From contig ML986750.1 of the NCBI GenBank assembly GCA_010094045.1, positions 58,477 to 108,488 on the forward strand: a stretch of DNA of 50,012 bases, written 5' to 3'. Positions within the stretch are counted from its first letter, which is position 1, and every line of letters begins with the position of its first letter. The notes beneath the pieces are model-generated. The model was not told where the DNA came from, ran no database searches, and saw only the letters and a list, made by a program, of their open reading frames with translations. The position numbers were made by a program, and so were the translations under genes. This document shows, piece by piece, positions 18,657 to 32,700 of this stretch. Origin of the DNA: Lojkania enalia (taxonomy: Eukaryota > Ascomycota > Dothideomycetes > Pleosporales).

Positions 18657-21600
18657 CTACCCCCCTCCTTATAGGCTGATAGTCCCTATCTGCGCTAGTT
18701 TGGGAGGGAATCGGGGCTGTTACGGATGGGTTCTAGTATAAAGAAATTTCTTCGAGGAGGTATTTACCAGTAAGAGCTAATACGCGCGGTTGCCTATAGA
18801 GATGCGTTTATTAATATAATATTAAGTAAGGTTTTCGCGGTGAGTGTGATTGACCTATATATTAGCTGGTAACTACTATCGTGATAGTTTATTAATATTG
18901 CAATTTCGTCGCGTATAGCAACGAGCGTTTACTAGCCTTAGTATATTACTAGGTCGCTGTCAACTAAGCTTCTTTAACTAAATAATAACTTCTACTCTAT
19001 ACGTATTGTTGCGCGTCCCTAGAACCGTTAATTATTAAAGTATTACTAACGCCTTATAGAAAAAATTAATTAATATACTACTCTACCCGCCTCCTAGAGC
19101 CTCTTTAGAAGCCTTCTAGGTTATCTACCTTTAAATTACGCGCGCGCTCGCCTGCGGGTAATATATAATATTTTCCTTTCAGTCTCTAAGATTAAAAAAA
19201 TGCGAGTATTATACCTTATAAAATAAAAAGTACAACCCCGTACGAATCGCATCTAATACTAGTAGGGTACTTACTACTAACATACTTATAGATCCCCTTC
19301 TACTGTAAGGAAGAGTTTCTAGTCCTCCGGGGCTATCTCAAACTATAGGTAGTAGCCTAATACGTAGGGGATAAGGAGGATAAAAAGGTAGCCTTCGAGG
19401 CTATTTTAAAGTCTACTTACAGCCTAGCGCTTATAGTTTAGGTTATAAAGAGTTAGGAAGATAGCCTTCCTACAGCCAGTATCCAGGTAGCTTTATTCTA
19501 CTAGGGTACTGAGTTGCTCTATCGGGTTTCGGCTCTAGAGGCTCTAATATCTAGCCTTTAAGCTGACATCGCGGCGCTCTTAGGCGGCTAAAGACAAGGT
19601 GGGGGAGGTTCGGGGGGAGTCCGGAGGGAAAGAAAGGGAAGGAGAGTAGAGGAGGAGAGGACTAGGGAAGTATCTAACAGCCTGCTATTAGACCCTCCGG
19701 ATTCTATAGAGGAGTAATTTCGGGCCTATACTTTAGTTTTTTAATCTACTACTCAACTCTTATATATTATCGTCTACCAGGTAATCTATATTCTCTATAC
19801 TATCCTTATATACCTTAATCCATTTAGTTAGGGCTCTTAGAGGTCCTAGCTAATTTGGATACTTATTATAAAAAGCTCTCAGCTTATAAGGCGAACCTAT
19901 AAAATTTAAGGCTTTATACTAGACCGGGTCGGGATTATATCCTACCTATTTTATACGGTATTTGAGGGTCTTGCGATACAGCTTACTAGCCAGTATTTCC
20001 TCAACCTCCCACTCTTCTACCCCCTTAATAGCGATAGCGGGTGGTTTCGGAGCTTCTTACTCTAGTAGAGGGTCTTAGGGGTCTTTATACAGCAGGTTTG
20101 GTGCGAAGATATTATATATTCTCAACCCTAGAGGTAGCTGTAGACGGTATAAGTTTCCAACCTATTCTAGTACTTTAAAAGGGCCCTTCTATTAATCGGA
20201 TAGCTTTCGGCTCGGTCTCTAGACCGTAAGGTTCTTAGTATTTAGGTAGACTATATTACCGATCTACTAATCAATTAGTTGCTAGTAATAGTTAATAATA
20301 GATTATATACGATCCTAAGCCTTCTTAATATTAGCCTTTACGGTTTTCTAGGCTGTATATATACGAGTTACTAGAGCTAAGGCGTCCTTACGATTTAATT
20401 TGTCTGTTACAGTAATAGGATTAATAGAATGTTTTCAATTCCAACTCTAACGGGGTTTAAATCCGTATAGGATCTGATATAGAGATATTCCGATAGTTAT
20501 ATAGGGTAGAGTTACTTGTACTCGGTCGATTATAGGTAATAGAGAACTCTAGTTATTCTAGTAGAAGGATATAAAAGGGCGCAGTCTCTGATTAATGTAC
20601 TTATTTATAATCTCCGTCTGTCCGTTAGTCTCTTTATAATAAGTAGTAGATAGTTTAATCTTTACGCTTAAGATATAGCAGAATTCGGACTAGAAACTAG
20701 ATATAAACTAAGGTCCTTAGTCTAAAATAATAGTTTCGGGCGTATAGCTAAAGCGGTATACCTATTAAATAAATAATTCGGCTATTCCCCTTGCGTTAAT
20801 TATATAATAGTAGGGGATAGATACCGCTTGTTTAGACAGACGATTAATTACTACTATAATCTAATTGTATCCGGACTTATCTATAGAGAAATCCTTAAAG
20901 TTAATATATAGGTGCTGTATTAGTTAATTTAGTATAGGAAGTAGGTAGATAAAATCTAGGGTTCGGGTTTATATCAGATAAGCTTTACAGTATAGGATAT
21001 AATTCCGTATATATCGTTTGCAAGTAGCCTCTATACCCTTCTAGTAGTACTTCTAGGATAGTAACTAATAGGTTTTAGTAGCGCTTAGGTGTGCGGAGGA
21101 TACTTAGTTATAAGTCTCTTATATAAGTCGCGTGTAAAGGCCTGAATCTAATAGGATATATAAGCGATTGTTGTAGAGGAGTAGTCTATTCTCTATCTAA
21201 TACTTGTAGGATAGAAGTGTGCGTTCCTACGCGAAGGAGGCTCGGTTTTCCTATAGTAATACGTCGATCAACTCTAGAGAGTCTAGTAATATAACCTACT
21301 CCTAGCCTTTAATAACGTTTAGTATAGCCGCTTAAGTTATTATTTAGATAATATAGGATTAGACTAATTTAGCATTAATTCGGGGGTGAAGTTAATGCGG
21401 TCTAAATAGGACTCTCGACCGGTTATCGGTTTAAGCTACTTTTAAGTTTTCTATATCTTATTCGCAACGACTAAGGATATCTACTCTAATATTATTCTTA
21501 CCTAGGGTATACTCGATTCAGAACTAATACTAAGCTAATTCCTCGGTCTAATAAACTTAACGAGTATTAAGTACCTTTATAGTTATAAAATATTTGAGTG

Positions 21601-24600
21601 AGCGATGATTAGTATATACTAGAGTCCTAGTAGCTACCGAAGTAAGTTCTACCCTCTATTACTTAAACGTAGTAATGATTGCGAATAGTTTCTTGTTGTA
21701 GATCTCCTAGTTCAGTTCCGAACCGGATAGAACCTTACTATAGAACGTTATAGGGTACTATTTTCCGTTAAGATATTTCTATAACAGTACTTCTACAACT
21801 ACTCTATTAGAGGCATTAGTTTCCATTTTTATTTCTAACGTAGGGTTAAAGTAGTAGAGAGTAGGTATACTCAACAGGGCTGACTTCAATTTCTTAAAGG
21901 TAATATTACATTCTGAAGTCTATATAAAAGGGGTCGTAGAGCTCTATAGTATAATAATTAGCTTTATAATACGCGAGAATTCCGGTACAAACTATTAATA
22001 GAATCCAGTAAAACCTAAGAAGGATTTTACACCCGTTATAGTAGTAGGTAGCTGTTAGTTGCGCAGTACTTCTACCTTCTCTAAGTTAACTTTAAAGCCT
22101 TTATTTAAGAAGATGTAGCTAAGGTATTTAGTTCAGGTAATATAGAATTCGCTCTTCTTAATATCAACTTATAACCCTACTTAATATAATCTCTTAAGAA
22201 CTTTCTTAACGTAGATAGCGTGTGTCGCCTCGTCTTCTAAGTAGATAAAAATATCGTCTAGGTAAGCAATATAGAAGTTATCTAGGTAGTCGATTAGTAC
22301 GTTATTTATATAGCGCTAGTAAGTTGCTAGACTATTATACAATCTAAAAGGTAGAACTTTATACTTATAGGTTCTATATCGAGTCCGAAAGGTAGTATAT
22401 TCTTTAGAACTAGGGTCTATTTTAATCTTGTTAAAGGCCGCACGAATGTTAAACTTAGTAAAGATTACTACCTTAGTAGGTTTAGATAGGAGTTTATCTA
22501 TGCGTAGTATCGGATATACGTTTTTATAGGTAAAAGTATTAAATTTACGATAATCTATACAGATATATAGGTTACTATTAGGTTTGCGAACGCAAAGGAT
22601 TGGAGATATAAAGGAGTTCCGACTCTATTTAATATATCTATACCGTAGATTATCTATAATATACTTCTTAGTTACCTCCAGCTCCTTAACATTCTACTTA
22701 TACAACGGGCTGTAACTATTAGGGAGGGGTTCTATAAGGACAATCTTATAATTATAAGGGTAGTATTCTAGTAATTAATAAGCCGCAGTTTTGTTAAATA
22801 TATTCTAATATCTATAGTATTTAGATAGCAATCGGAGATTTACTAATGCTTTGTTTTCAGCCTCGTCTTCCAGCTCTAGGGCTTGCTTATCTTTAATCAG
22901 CCGCTTAATTTCGTATAGAGACGTAAAGAAAAACTTGTTCTCTTTCCTCTTTATATTAAAGTGGAAAGTATTAGCTAAGATAAGAGCAATAATAAGAGAA
23001 TAGACTTTCTTCGGATTGGGTTTAGACTTTATTTTATGCGGGCGTGCGGGAGCTCTAAGCTTGTTTAAACTATAAGCTATAGAAGACTAATATAGTTTTA
23101 GCAGTCTTAGTAGACCCTTAATATAATAGATAGTCGGACTATAGAACTACTAATACTAGTTCTTTTCCTATAGAGCGTCGCGTCGCTGGATATCTAGCTC
23201 TACTTCCTTATCGCGTGCTAGCTGAGTTAATTATATAAGAAGAGGAGGTAAAGGATTATAAATAGCAGGATACTTAGAGGGCTATATAATCCGATTCTTA
23301 TCTATATCTAGCAGGAGTTGAAAACAACGTAACTATTTAATACTAATAATACAATCTTAAGTACCTAGATCTATAATAATAAATGGGTAGTTTCAGATAG
23401 TTCTCTTATTAATTTACAGGTGTAAGTAGATATACTAATTAACTAGGGTTTAGATTTAGTCCTAAAAACCTTTAACAGTAATTTTAAAGGGTAAGCGCTG
23501 TATTAATATATATAGAGCTTAGGAGAGTAATCTAGCTACTATAGAATTAAGGAATAGGAAGCCTTAGGCGCCTGTATTAATAAGGGCGTTTAGTTGTACA
23601 CCAACGCCTTTTAAATATAGAATAGTAGGGATTCGGAAGTACTTTCCTCTAAACAAATATAACAAATCGATATTTAATAAGTTATACTTGCTTAAGCCTA
23701 GGACGGAGAGTTTTCCTAGGCGTTTCTGTTTCCCACCTGAGAACTATCTAGGTGGTACTCGTTTACGTCTAGGAACTCTTCTTCCTTAATCTTCTCTTAT
23801 TTAACCTCTATCTCTTATACTTTAAGAACTGTACATTTATTTACGAAGTATCCTAGTTTACTATAGTTATAGTAATTACCTAGAGTCGTATATCTTTCAG
23901 GTGCGGGAGTCTTGCTGGGTTATTAAAGAGCGATTATAGTAGAACGAGGTGTTAATACTAGGGTAGATCGGGGTGGTATTAGATCGTAGGTTACCTTAGA
24001 TAAACTCTTAGAAACCTTCTAGTACTAATCCGAATTTGTTTTAGCTGCAACCTATAGGCTGGCAGTTTATTCTAGGAGGTTAGGAACACTCCTCCTTTCT
24101 ATATTGTAGGCTATTAAGTAGGCGACTATAGCGTTAAAGGAGCCTTTCCATATAAGCTTAAAGCTAAGGTTTAGTATCCTCAGGCTGGGGAGAATCTTAT
24201 CCTATAGGTAGAAGAACTACTTAGATTAGGGTACGGATCCCCTAATAGCTGTACTAATAAAGCGAGCTTTGAAAGTTGGGAACGCTTCTCCCTTATTTAT
24301 CTTTAGGACCTAAAACGCCTGTTACGCCTCTATCTCTTCATTACCTATAATAAAATACGATCGTAGAAGCGAAATTATTTCTTTAGCATTCTTAAACCGA
24401 TACTAGTCCAATTCGGCTAGGTATTTTAGCTCTAGATACCCTTTCGCAGTACTAGAAGTATATCTTTATACTAACGCTATGCGTGCACGCTCTGTCCGAT
24501 AGTAATCTATATTAATCTTAAGTCGGTCTAGGATCGAGGCTTACTATTATTTAAATATAGGTTCGTTGCTATCTATAAGGCTTTCGATCTTAGGTATACA

Positions 24601-25290
24601 TTTAGTAAGGTAGGCTTAAGGGGGCTTAGGGGTGGCCGAGAGGTTTCTTGCTAGGGGAGTCGTAAAAGTTTCTTAGCGTATTATTAGTTCTGATTCGGTG
24701 GTTTATAGAGGTTGATTAGAACTAACAGTTCTCTATCGTGTTAAGCATGCGATCTCCTCCTATAAAATTGCAATTTATTCCTTAAGGGTTAGTTTACTCC
24801 GATTTCCCTCTAAATTAGATAGGTTCTTTATTATAGGCCCTATAGAGAGGGGTCCGCCTGTCGCAGGGCCCCCTATAGGAGGTAACGGTTGTTCTACACG
24901 CGTAGATAGAAGCTTACTCTTACTACGACTTACGCGTGTATCGGTTCTAGCACAGAAATCAGAAGGTGAATTATAGTTAGATATCGGCGGTTGCCTCTAA
25001 TTCTGATGGGTTATTAGTAGTCTCTAAGTTTCTACCTAGGCGTACTCTACGCAGCTTTTCTAAAGGCAATCCTAATCGTAGGGGATAGGAAGTTCTAAAC
25101 CTAAAGGCTTCAGTTAATAGAAGGTCTTTAAAATTCTATCTAGGTAACTGAATAATTTAATGTAACGGTATATAAGTATTATAACCTAAACTAAATCGGG
25201 CGTGTCTCGGACTTAGACGTATTTAAATAAACAATCGATACGATATTATTAAAGAGGCCGTTACTAGCAGTATTAAATTCTTCTATATAA

Positions 25291-25569
25291 TATAATAGCG
25301 TAGGTAAGATAATAGGTCTGAATGCAGCACGAATCCACTTAGAGGTATATAGGAGTACGTGGGGGTTTAGGGACCTAGGAATTCTATTAACACCTATAGG
25401 CCTTGTACGAAAGGATATAGAAGAACTACTAAGCTACTTATAAGGGAGTGTGCAACTATATACGGAAGGGAAAAGGGGTAGAACTGGGGGTAGGATAAGA
25501 TAAGCGAAAAGCTTTAGGATAAGGTTGTATATAAAGCTTTTCGTGGAACGATTTCTTTGCATCGTTACA
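25291..25569 (-). repeat. 5' LTR of element B (279 bp)
   Basis: Partner of 18378-18656, followed immediately by the CTATT target duplication and by the continuation of element F. Confidence 0.9.
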
Positions 25570-25675
25570 CTATTAGACTTCTAAATATACTTGTTATATT
25601 TAAAGAACTAACGATTCTAATATTCTCTCTTTATTAAAGCTACTACCTCTAATTAATCTAATATAAATAAGGCTT

Positions 25676-25759
25676 TAGTATATATATAACTATAATAGTA
25701 GTTATTATATATACTAGTAGTATATATATAACTATAATAGTAGTTATTATATATACTAG
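25676..25759 (+). repeat. 42-bp tandem duplication inside element F
   Basis: Two exact copies of a 42-bp unit beginning TAGTATATATATAAC lie at 25676-25717 and 25718-25759. The other F copy (about 2399-2440) carries the unit once, so the duplication happened after the two F copies separated. The unit contains a self-complementary ACTATAATAGTAGTTATTA segment. Confidence 0.85.
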
Positions 25760-25799
25760 TAGTATATAGGTTAGTAATATAATAACTACCTAATATTAA

Positions 25800-26780
25800 G
25801 AGAATAGGAACTATTTAAAGATATCTACTATATTGTAAAGTTAAGTTATAATAACCTAAAAGTTATAAACCCTAGAAGAAACTATAGTATAAAAAGTATA
25901 AGAATAAGAAACCTATATTATATAGATATAATATAAGCTAGCTATAGCTAGAACCGACCTAGCTAAAGCTAAATAGTAAGTATAAACTAAAATAGCTTTA
26001 TTAAGAAAGTTTAATAGTAAGAAAGAATATATTAACCCTTTCCTTATATTAATAGATAGAACTATACTTTAGGTTTAATAGTACGACCTTTTTCTTAGAT
26101 AAGAATAAGATCTTAGCTACAATAATAAATATAGAAGAGATACCGCTAGTATAAGCTAAACTATTTATAGCCGACTAGTTAGAGAATAGAGGTAATATAA
26201 AGAAGACTAGAGAATCTATAGACGAACTCTTTAAGAGCTGAGAAGAATTTAAGAATAAGATCCGAAATATCTTTAAAGAAGTAGATATAAAATAGAAAGT
26301 ATAAAGGAAGCTACTAAAGCTAATCTAGACTAAGAGGGTAATAGATTATACTATAGAGTTCTAAAGGCTTAGTACTAGACTAGAATAGGACGATAGTATA
26401 CTAGTAGAAATCTTCTATAAAGGGCTTAAAGATAAGGTTAAGGATAACCTAGCTAGAGAAAAAGGGCTAATAGAGCTATTAGAAATAATTAAATTGGTAG
26501 TTAGAATTAATAACTATTAATATAAGTAGAAGATAGAGAAATAATTTTAGCCGCAAATATTCGTACCAACTAAGAAGGAGAATAAGACGGTACTATAGGA
26601 TGGGGATCTAATAGTCCTTAGAAAAGTTAAAAAGGATAAGAGAAAGAACTACTAATAATTAAGGATAAGTAATTTTAAAAAAGAAAGGCTTAAAAAGGGA
26701 GTATATTTTCTATATAAATAAAAAGGGTACTATATAAAAGAATATCTAAATAAGAAGAAGGAAGTTTAGATAATAACTAC
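25800..26780 (+). pseudogene. Degraded gag of element F
   Basis: Stop-interrupted plus-strand frames read as a Retrotrans_gag region, for example EIFYKGLKDKVKDNLARE followed by LIELLEIIKLVVRINN (about 26409-26518), then a remnant zinc knuckle near 26700-26755 in which Cys positions appear as Tyr, the change RIP makes at TGC/TGT codons. Not translatable. Confidence 0.7.
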
Positions 26781-27132
26781 GTAACTTACTAATAAATATT
26801 AATAAATATAGTACTAGATATATTATATAAATAATAGATACGAAATATACTGTTTAATAAAAAAAGGAAATAATTATTAGCTACAGCTAAGAAGAGTAGT
26901 AGTAGTTATTAGATATATAGAATATCTACTAGGTATACTAAAACTTAATAGTATAATAATCCTAGAAAGAATAAAGTAAAAAAAGTACTAGATCTATAAT
27001 AAAACTTATTAGATAAGATTATACTCCTAGAAATATTAGAACGTTCTATTTAAAGAAATAACGTTCTAAGATAGCTAGAATATATTAAAAGCTATAGTAA
27101 AATTAGTAGGAAAAGTTATAAATAAGAAAATA

Positions 27133-28994
27133 TTTAACGTATTTTACAAGCGAGTCGCCCACCTAAGTAAGTCGCCTACTTTTACTAAGAAGTTATACTC
27201 TACCTACTTACAACGTAATACAGCAACTACCTTAACCTTAATTAATCTATTAAGAAGGTTAGATATTACTAGCTATTTTAGCTATTAATTAAGATTAAAT
27301 TTAGAGCGTACAAAGTACTGCAGCTACTTATAGCATCCTCCGAACGACGCTTAGAAACTAATACGCCGGCAAACCTTCACAACGCGATTATAAGCCTAAT
27401 TTAAAGAAGCTTACGAAGCTAGAAGAATCAACTATAATATAGTATATACTAGACCTATCATCTTGTAGATACCCTCCTATAATCGATAGTATACGAGATA
27501 TAGCTAACTATTTACTTAGAGCTCGCTCTATAGACCAGGTCGGTAAAAACTAGCTAACAAACTTTATTAATCGTATTCCTAAGCTTAAAATATACTTCTA
27601 TCGAAAATACGACTATTAAAGAGCTCTCTATAAGGATCTTAAAGTTATTAGTAACTGGTTCGACCTAGTACGTAATACTAAAGCAAAGTATAGTATTGTT
27701 AATAATAATATCTATAATTTCGACGAGACGGGCTTCTAGATAAGTATTATATCTACTAGTAAGGTAGTTACTAGTACTAAACTATCAGCTAGTCGACTAA
27801 AATTACTGCAGCTAGGCGATTATAAGTAGATAATAGTTATTTAGGCTATTAGTACTCGCGGTAATACTATCCTACTATTTATTATCTTTACTAGTAAGCA
27901 GCACCTCTCTATATAATATTAAGGCGATAATATACTATCTAGAAGAGTAATCGCGCTAAGTAATAGTAGATAGATAAATAATAAGCTTATAATTAAATAG
28001 CTAGAACGTTTTAATTAGTATATAAGGTAGTATACAGCAGGCGCTTATCGTCTGCTAGTTATTAATAGCTATAAGAGCTATAGGTCTATTAAGTTTCAGC
28101 TGCTCTATAAAGAGAAGAATATTATTCTATTATATATGCCGGTACATTTATTATATCTACTATAACCTCTAGATATAGGCTACTTCTTGCTATTAAAGAA
28201 AGCATATAGGCGTAAGATTAATAAGCTTATATAAGCTAGTATCTACTATATTATAAAGCTCAACTTTCTACTAACCTTTCGTACAGTATATTAGCGCTCT
28301 ATTACTAAGGCTAATATATACGCAAGCTTTCGAGGTACTAGTCTAATACTATATAATTCTAATATAGTACTATTAAAGTTTAATATTAAGCTTCGTACTC
28401 TATTACTACTACTAGCAGCTAGTTGCCTCTAGGAGTTAAAAATACTAACCAACACCGTTAAACTAGGGTCTTAAATAATACTAATTTAAGACCGTATTAC
28501 TAGGTATTAGAATAGCTTACCTACTATAATTAATAATTCTCTTAATTCGCTTACTAAAAGTACTACGCAAATAATTTATTTATACGCACTATTTTAGTAT
28601 TAGGTTAGTTAACTTTAGGAAGTAAATAAGGCTCTATTACAGCGCAAAAAGCGATTAAAAAAGGTTCTATAGAAGTAAGGTAGCCTTACTAAGGCTGAAG
28701 CTGCTGAGATAGCTACTTAAAAGGAGGTAGATAAGCAGCTAGAGGATAAAGTACACGTAGGTAGGAAGCGTAGAAAAGCAGGTACGCTATACTAGAAGTG
28801 CTGTAGCTGCTACAGCGAGCCTAGATATAATACTAGAACTTATATAGTAGTAGATAAATAGTATATCTATCCCCTATTAAATTATTATAGTAATACCTAT
28901 AGGTATTATTATAATACACGCCTCTAAATATAGAGATAGTTAATAAGGTAAGCGACTTACTTAGGTAAGTAACTCGCTTATAAAATACGTTAAA
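27133..28994 (+). mobile_element. pogo/Fot1-type DNA transposon, 1862 bp, RIP-mutated (type 1)
   Basis: Inverted terminal repeats of about 47 bp begin TTTAACGTATTTT and are flanked by TA (27131-27132 and 28995-28996), the Tc1/mariner target duplication. The plus strand encodes a decayed DDE transposase: YNFDETGF (first Asp) near 27.72 kb, a second-Asp region reading LLVINSYKSY where relatives have Asp (D-to-N, a RIP change), and LLQPLDIG near 28.17 kb, followed by a C-terminal Cys-rich tail. Inserted in element F. Size and motif order fit Fot1-like elements. Confidence 0.88.
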
Positions 28995-29446
28995 TATATA
29001 TAAAAGGTATATTAAAACTACTCTATAAAGTAGATAAAGGGTAAGAAAGGGAAATATATACTACCTAATAAGAACAGCTGTAAAAGAAATTAGGCTAGCT
29101 ATTATTAGGACAATTACTTAATATATAAGAGTATTAAAATAAAGTTAAAAGTGTAGCCGAAAATAAATATATAATTATTATTAAGAATTTTACTATTTTA
29201 AGATAAAATAGAAGATTATATAGAAAACAGGTACTATTAGATTTATAGAAGTCTAATTTACCTTAGAATAGAATATCTATACCAGCTTAGTAAAATTGTT
29301 ATAGAAGCTAAAAAGATAAAAAAAGTAGTTTTAAAGGTAAGAGAGATATAGGAAGATATTAGAAGACGACTTAATATTATAGCTTATAAGATAATAGGAG
29401 TAAATATACTTAAAGAGGAGGAATATTCTAAAGATAATATATATTT

Positions 29447-29725
29447 TATAATAGCGCAGGTAAGATAATAGGTCCAAATGCGGTACGAATCTACTTAGAG
29501 GTATATAGGAGTACGTGGGGGATTAGGGACCTAGGAATTCTATTAACACCTATAGGCCTTATACGAAAGGATATAGAAGAACTACCAAGCTACTTATAAG
29601 GGAGTATGCAACTATATACGGAAGGGAAAAGGGGTAGAACTAGAGGTAGAATAAGATAAGCGAAAAGCTTTGGGATAAGATTATATATAAAGCTTTTCGT
29701 GGAACGATTTCTTTGTATTGTTATA
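29447..29725 (-). repeat. 3' LTR of element C (279 bp)
   Basis: Left LTR, pairing with 36359-36637; preceded by the TATTT target duplication. Confidence 0.9.
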
Positions 29726-32700
29726 CTACCCCCCTCCTCGTAGGCTAATAGTCCCTATCTGCGCTGGTTCGGGAGGGAATCGGGGCTATTATAGATAGGT
29801 TCTAGTATAAAGAAATTTCTTTAAGGAGGTATTTACCGGTAAAGGCTAATACGCGCGGTTGCCTATAGAGATACGTTTATTAACGTAATATTAAGTAAGG
29901 TTTTCGCGGTAAGTGTAATTAACTTATATATCGGCTGGTAACCACTATTGTAACAGTTTGTTAATATTGCAATTTCGTCGCGTATAGTAACAAGCGTTTA
30001 CCAGCCTTAGTATATTACCAGGTTGCTGTCAACTGAGCTTCCTTAACTAAATAATAACTTCTACTCTGTATGTATTGTTGCGCGTCCCTAAAACCGTTAA
30101 TTATTAAAGTATCGCTAACGCCTTATAGAAAAATTAATTAATATACCACTCCGCCCGCCTCCTAGAGCCTCTTTAGAGGCCTTTTAGGTTATCTACCTTC
30201 AGGCTATATACGCGCTCGCCCGCGGGCGGCATATAATATTTTCCTTTCGGTCTCTAAGATTAAAAAAATGCGAGTATTACACCTTATAAAATAAAAAGTA
30301 CAACCCCGTACGAATCGCATCTAATACTAGTAGGGTACTTACTACTAACATACTCATAGATCCCCTCCTACTATAAGGAGGAGTTTCTAGTCCTCCGGGG
30401 CTATCTTAAACTATAGGCGGCGGCCCGATACGTAGGGGATAAGGAGGATAAAAAGGTAGCCTTCGAGGCTGTTTCGGAGTCCGCTTATAGCCTAGCACTT
30501 ATAGTCTAGGTTGTAAAAAGTTAGGAAGATAGTCTTCCTACAGCCAGTATCCAGGTGGCTTTGTTCTACTAGGGTACTAAGTTGCTCCGTTAGGTTTCGG
30601 CCCTAGAGGCTCTAATATCTAGCCTTTAAGCTGATATTGCGGCGCTCTCGGGCGGCTAAGAACGAGGTAGGGAAGGTTTAAGGGGAGTCCGGAGGGAAAG
30701 AAGGGGAAGAAGAGTAGAGGAGGAGAGGACTAGAGAGGTATCTAACAGCCTGCTATTAGACCCTCTAGATTCTATAGAGGAGTAATTTCGGGCCTGTACT
30801 TTAGTTTTTAAATCTACTACTTAACTCTTATATGTTATCGTCTACCAGGTAATCTATATTCTCTATACTATTCTTATATACCTTAATTTATTTGGTTAGA
30901 GCTTTTAGGGGTCTTAGCTGATTTGGATACTTATTATAAAAAGCTCTCAGCTTGTAAGGCGAACCCATGAAATTTGAGGCTTTGTACCAGACCGGGTCGG
31001 AATCGTGTCCTACCCATTTTATACGGTATTTGAGGGTCTTGCGATACAGCTTACTAGCTAGTATTTCCTTAACCTCCCACTCTTCTACCCTCTTAATAGC
31101 GATAGCGGGTGGTTTCGGAGCTTCTTACCCTGGTAGAGGGTCCTGGGGGTCTTTACACAGTAGGTTTGGTGCGAAGACATTATATATTCTCGACCCTAAG
31201 GGTAGCTGTAGATAGTATAAGTTTCTAACCTGTTCTAGTACTTTAAAAGGGCCCTCCTATTAATCGGATAGCTTTCGGCTCAGTCTCTAGACCGTAAAGT
31301 TCTTAGTATTTAGGTAGACTATATTACTAATCTACTAATCAATCGGTTGCTAGTAATAGTTAATAATAGATCGTATACGATCCTAAACCTTCTTAATATT
31401 AGCCTTTACGGTTTCCTAGGCTGCATATATATAAGTTACTAGAGCTAAGGCGTCTTTACAATTTAATTTGTCTGTTACGGTAATAGGATTAATAGAATAT
31501 TTCTAATCCCAACTCTAACAGGGCTTAGATCCGTATAGGATCTGATACGGGGATATTCTGATAGTTATATAGGGTAGAGTTGCTTATACTCAGTCGATTA
31601 TAGGCAATAGAGAACTCTAGTTATCCTAGTAGAAGGATACGAAAGGGCGCAGTCTCTGATCGATATACTTGTTTATAATCTCCATCTATCCGTTAGTCTC
31701 TTTATAATAAGCAGTAGATAGTTTAATCTTTACGCCTAAGATACGGCAGAATTCGGACCAGAAACTAGATATAAACTAAGGTCCTTAGTCTAAAATAATA
31801 GTTTCAGGCGTATAGCTAAAGCGGTACACCTATTAAATAAATAATTCGGCTATTCCCCTTGCGTTAATTATACGATAGTAGGGGATAGACACCGCTTATT
31901 TAGACAGGCGATTGATTACTACTATAATCTGATTGTATCCGGACTTATCTATAGGAAAATCCTTAAAGTTAATACACAGGTGCTATATTAGTTAATTTAG
32001 TATAGGAAGTAGGTAGATAAAACCTAGGGTTCAAGTTTATATCAGATAAGCTTTACAGTATAGGATGCAATTCCGTATATATCGTTTACAAGTAGCCTCT
32101 ATACCCTTCTAGTAGTACTTCCGGGATAGTAACTAATAGGTTTTAGTAGCGCTTAGGTATACGGAGGATACTTAGTTATAAGCCTCTCGTATAAGTCGCG
32201 TGTAAAGGCCTGAATCTGATAGAATACATAAGCGATTATTGTAGAGGAGTAGTCTATTCTCTATCTAATACTTGTAGGGTAAAAGTATGCGTTCCTGCGC
32301 GAAGAAGACTCGGTTTTCCTATAGTAATACGTCGATCAACTCCAGAGAGTCTAGTAATATAACCTACTTCTAGCCTTCGATAACATTTAGTATAGCCGTT
32401 TAAGTTGTTATTTAGGTAATATAGGACTAGGCTAATTCGGCATTAATTCGGGGGTGAAGTTGATGCGGTCTAAATAGGACTCTCGACCGGTTATCGGTTT
32501 AAGCTGCTTTTAAGTTTTCTATATCTTGTTTACGACGACTGAGGATATCCGCTCTAGTATTGTTCTTGCCTAGAATATACTCGATTCGGAACTAATACTA
32601 AACTAATTCCTCGGTCTAATAAACTTAACAAGTATTAAGTACCTTTATAGTTATAAAATATTCGAGTAAGCGATGATCGGTGTATACTAGAGTCCTAGTA

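Larger units (their letters stand above)
18378..25569 (-). mobile_element. Element B: full-length Ty3/gypsy chromovirus, 7192 bp, RIP-mutated
   Basis: Two 279-bp LTRs with TGTAAC...GTTACA-type ends bound the element, and CTATT occurs at 18373-18377 and 25570-25574 as the target duplication. A purine-rich tract (reverse complement of CTACCCCCCTCCT) abuts the left LTR, so the element reads on the minus strand: gag at about 23.5-25.2 kb, protease near 23.3, reverse transcriptase about 22.0-22.8, RNase H about 21.4-22.0, integrase about 20.1-21.4, and a C-terminal chromodomain (EEWEVEEILASKLYRK) at 19.92-20.02 kb. The catalytic YLDD codons survive at 22250-22264. A roughly 1-kb non-coding stretch with a purine-rich segment (19607-19668) lies between the chromodomain and 3' LTR. 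Many stops make it inactive. Confidence 0.92.

Noticed and set aside
30967..31215. 82-residue plus-strand open frame in element C
   Set aside because: Antisense to the chromodomain/integrase end of the chromovirus; the equivalent frame in element B is broken. A chance frame.
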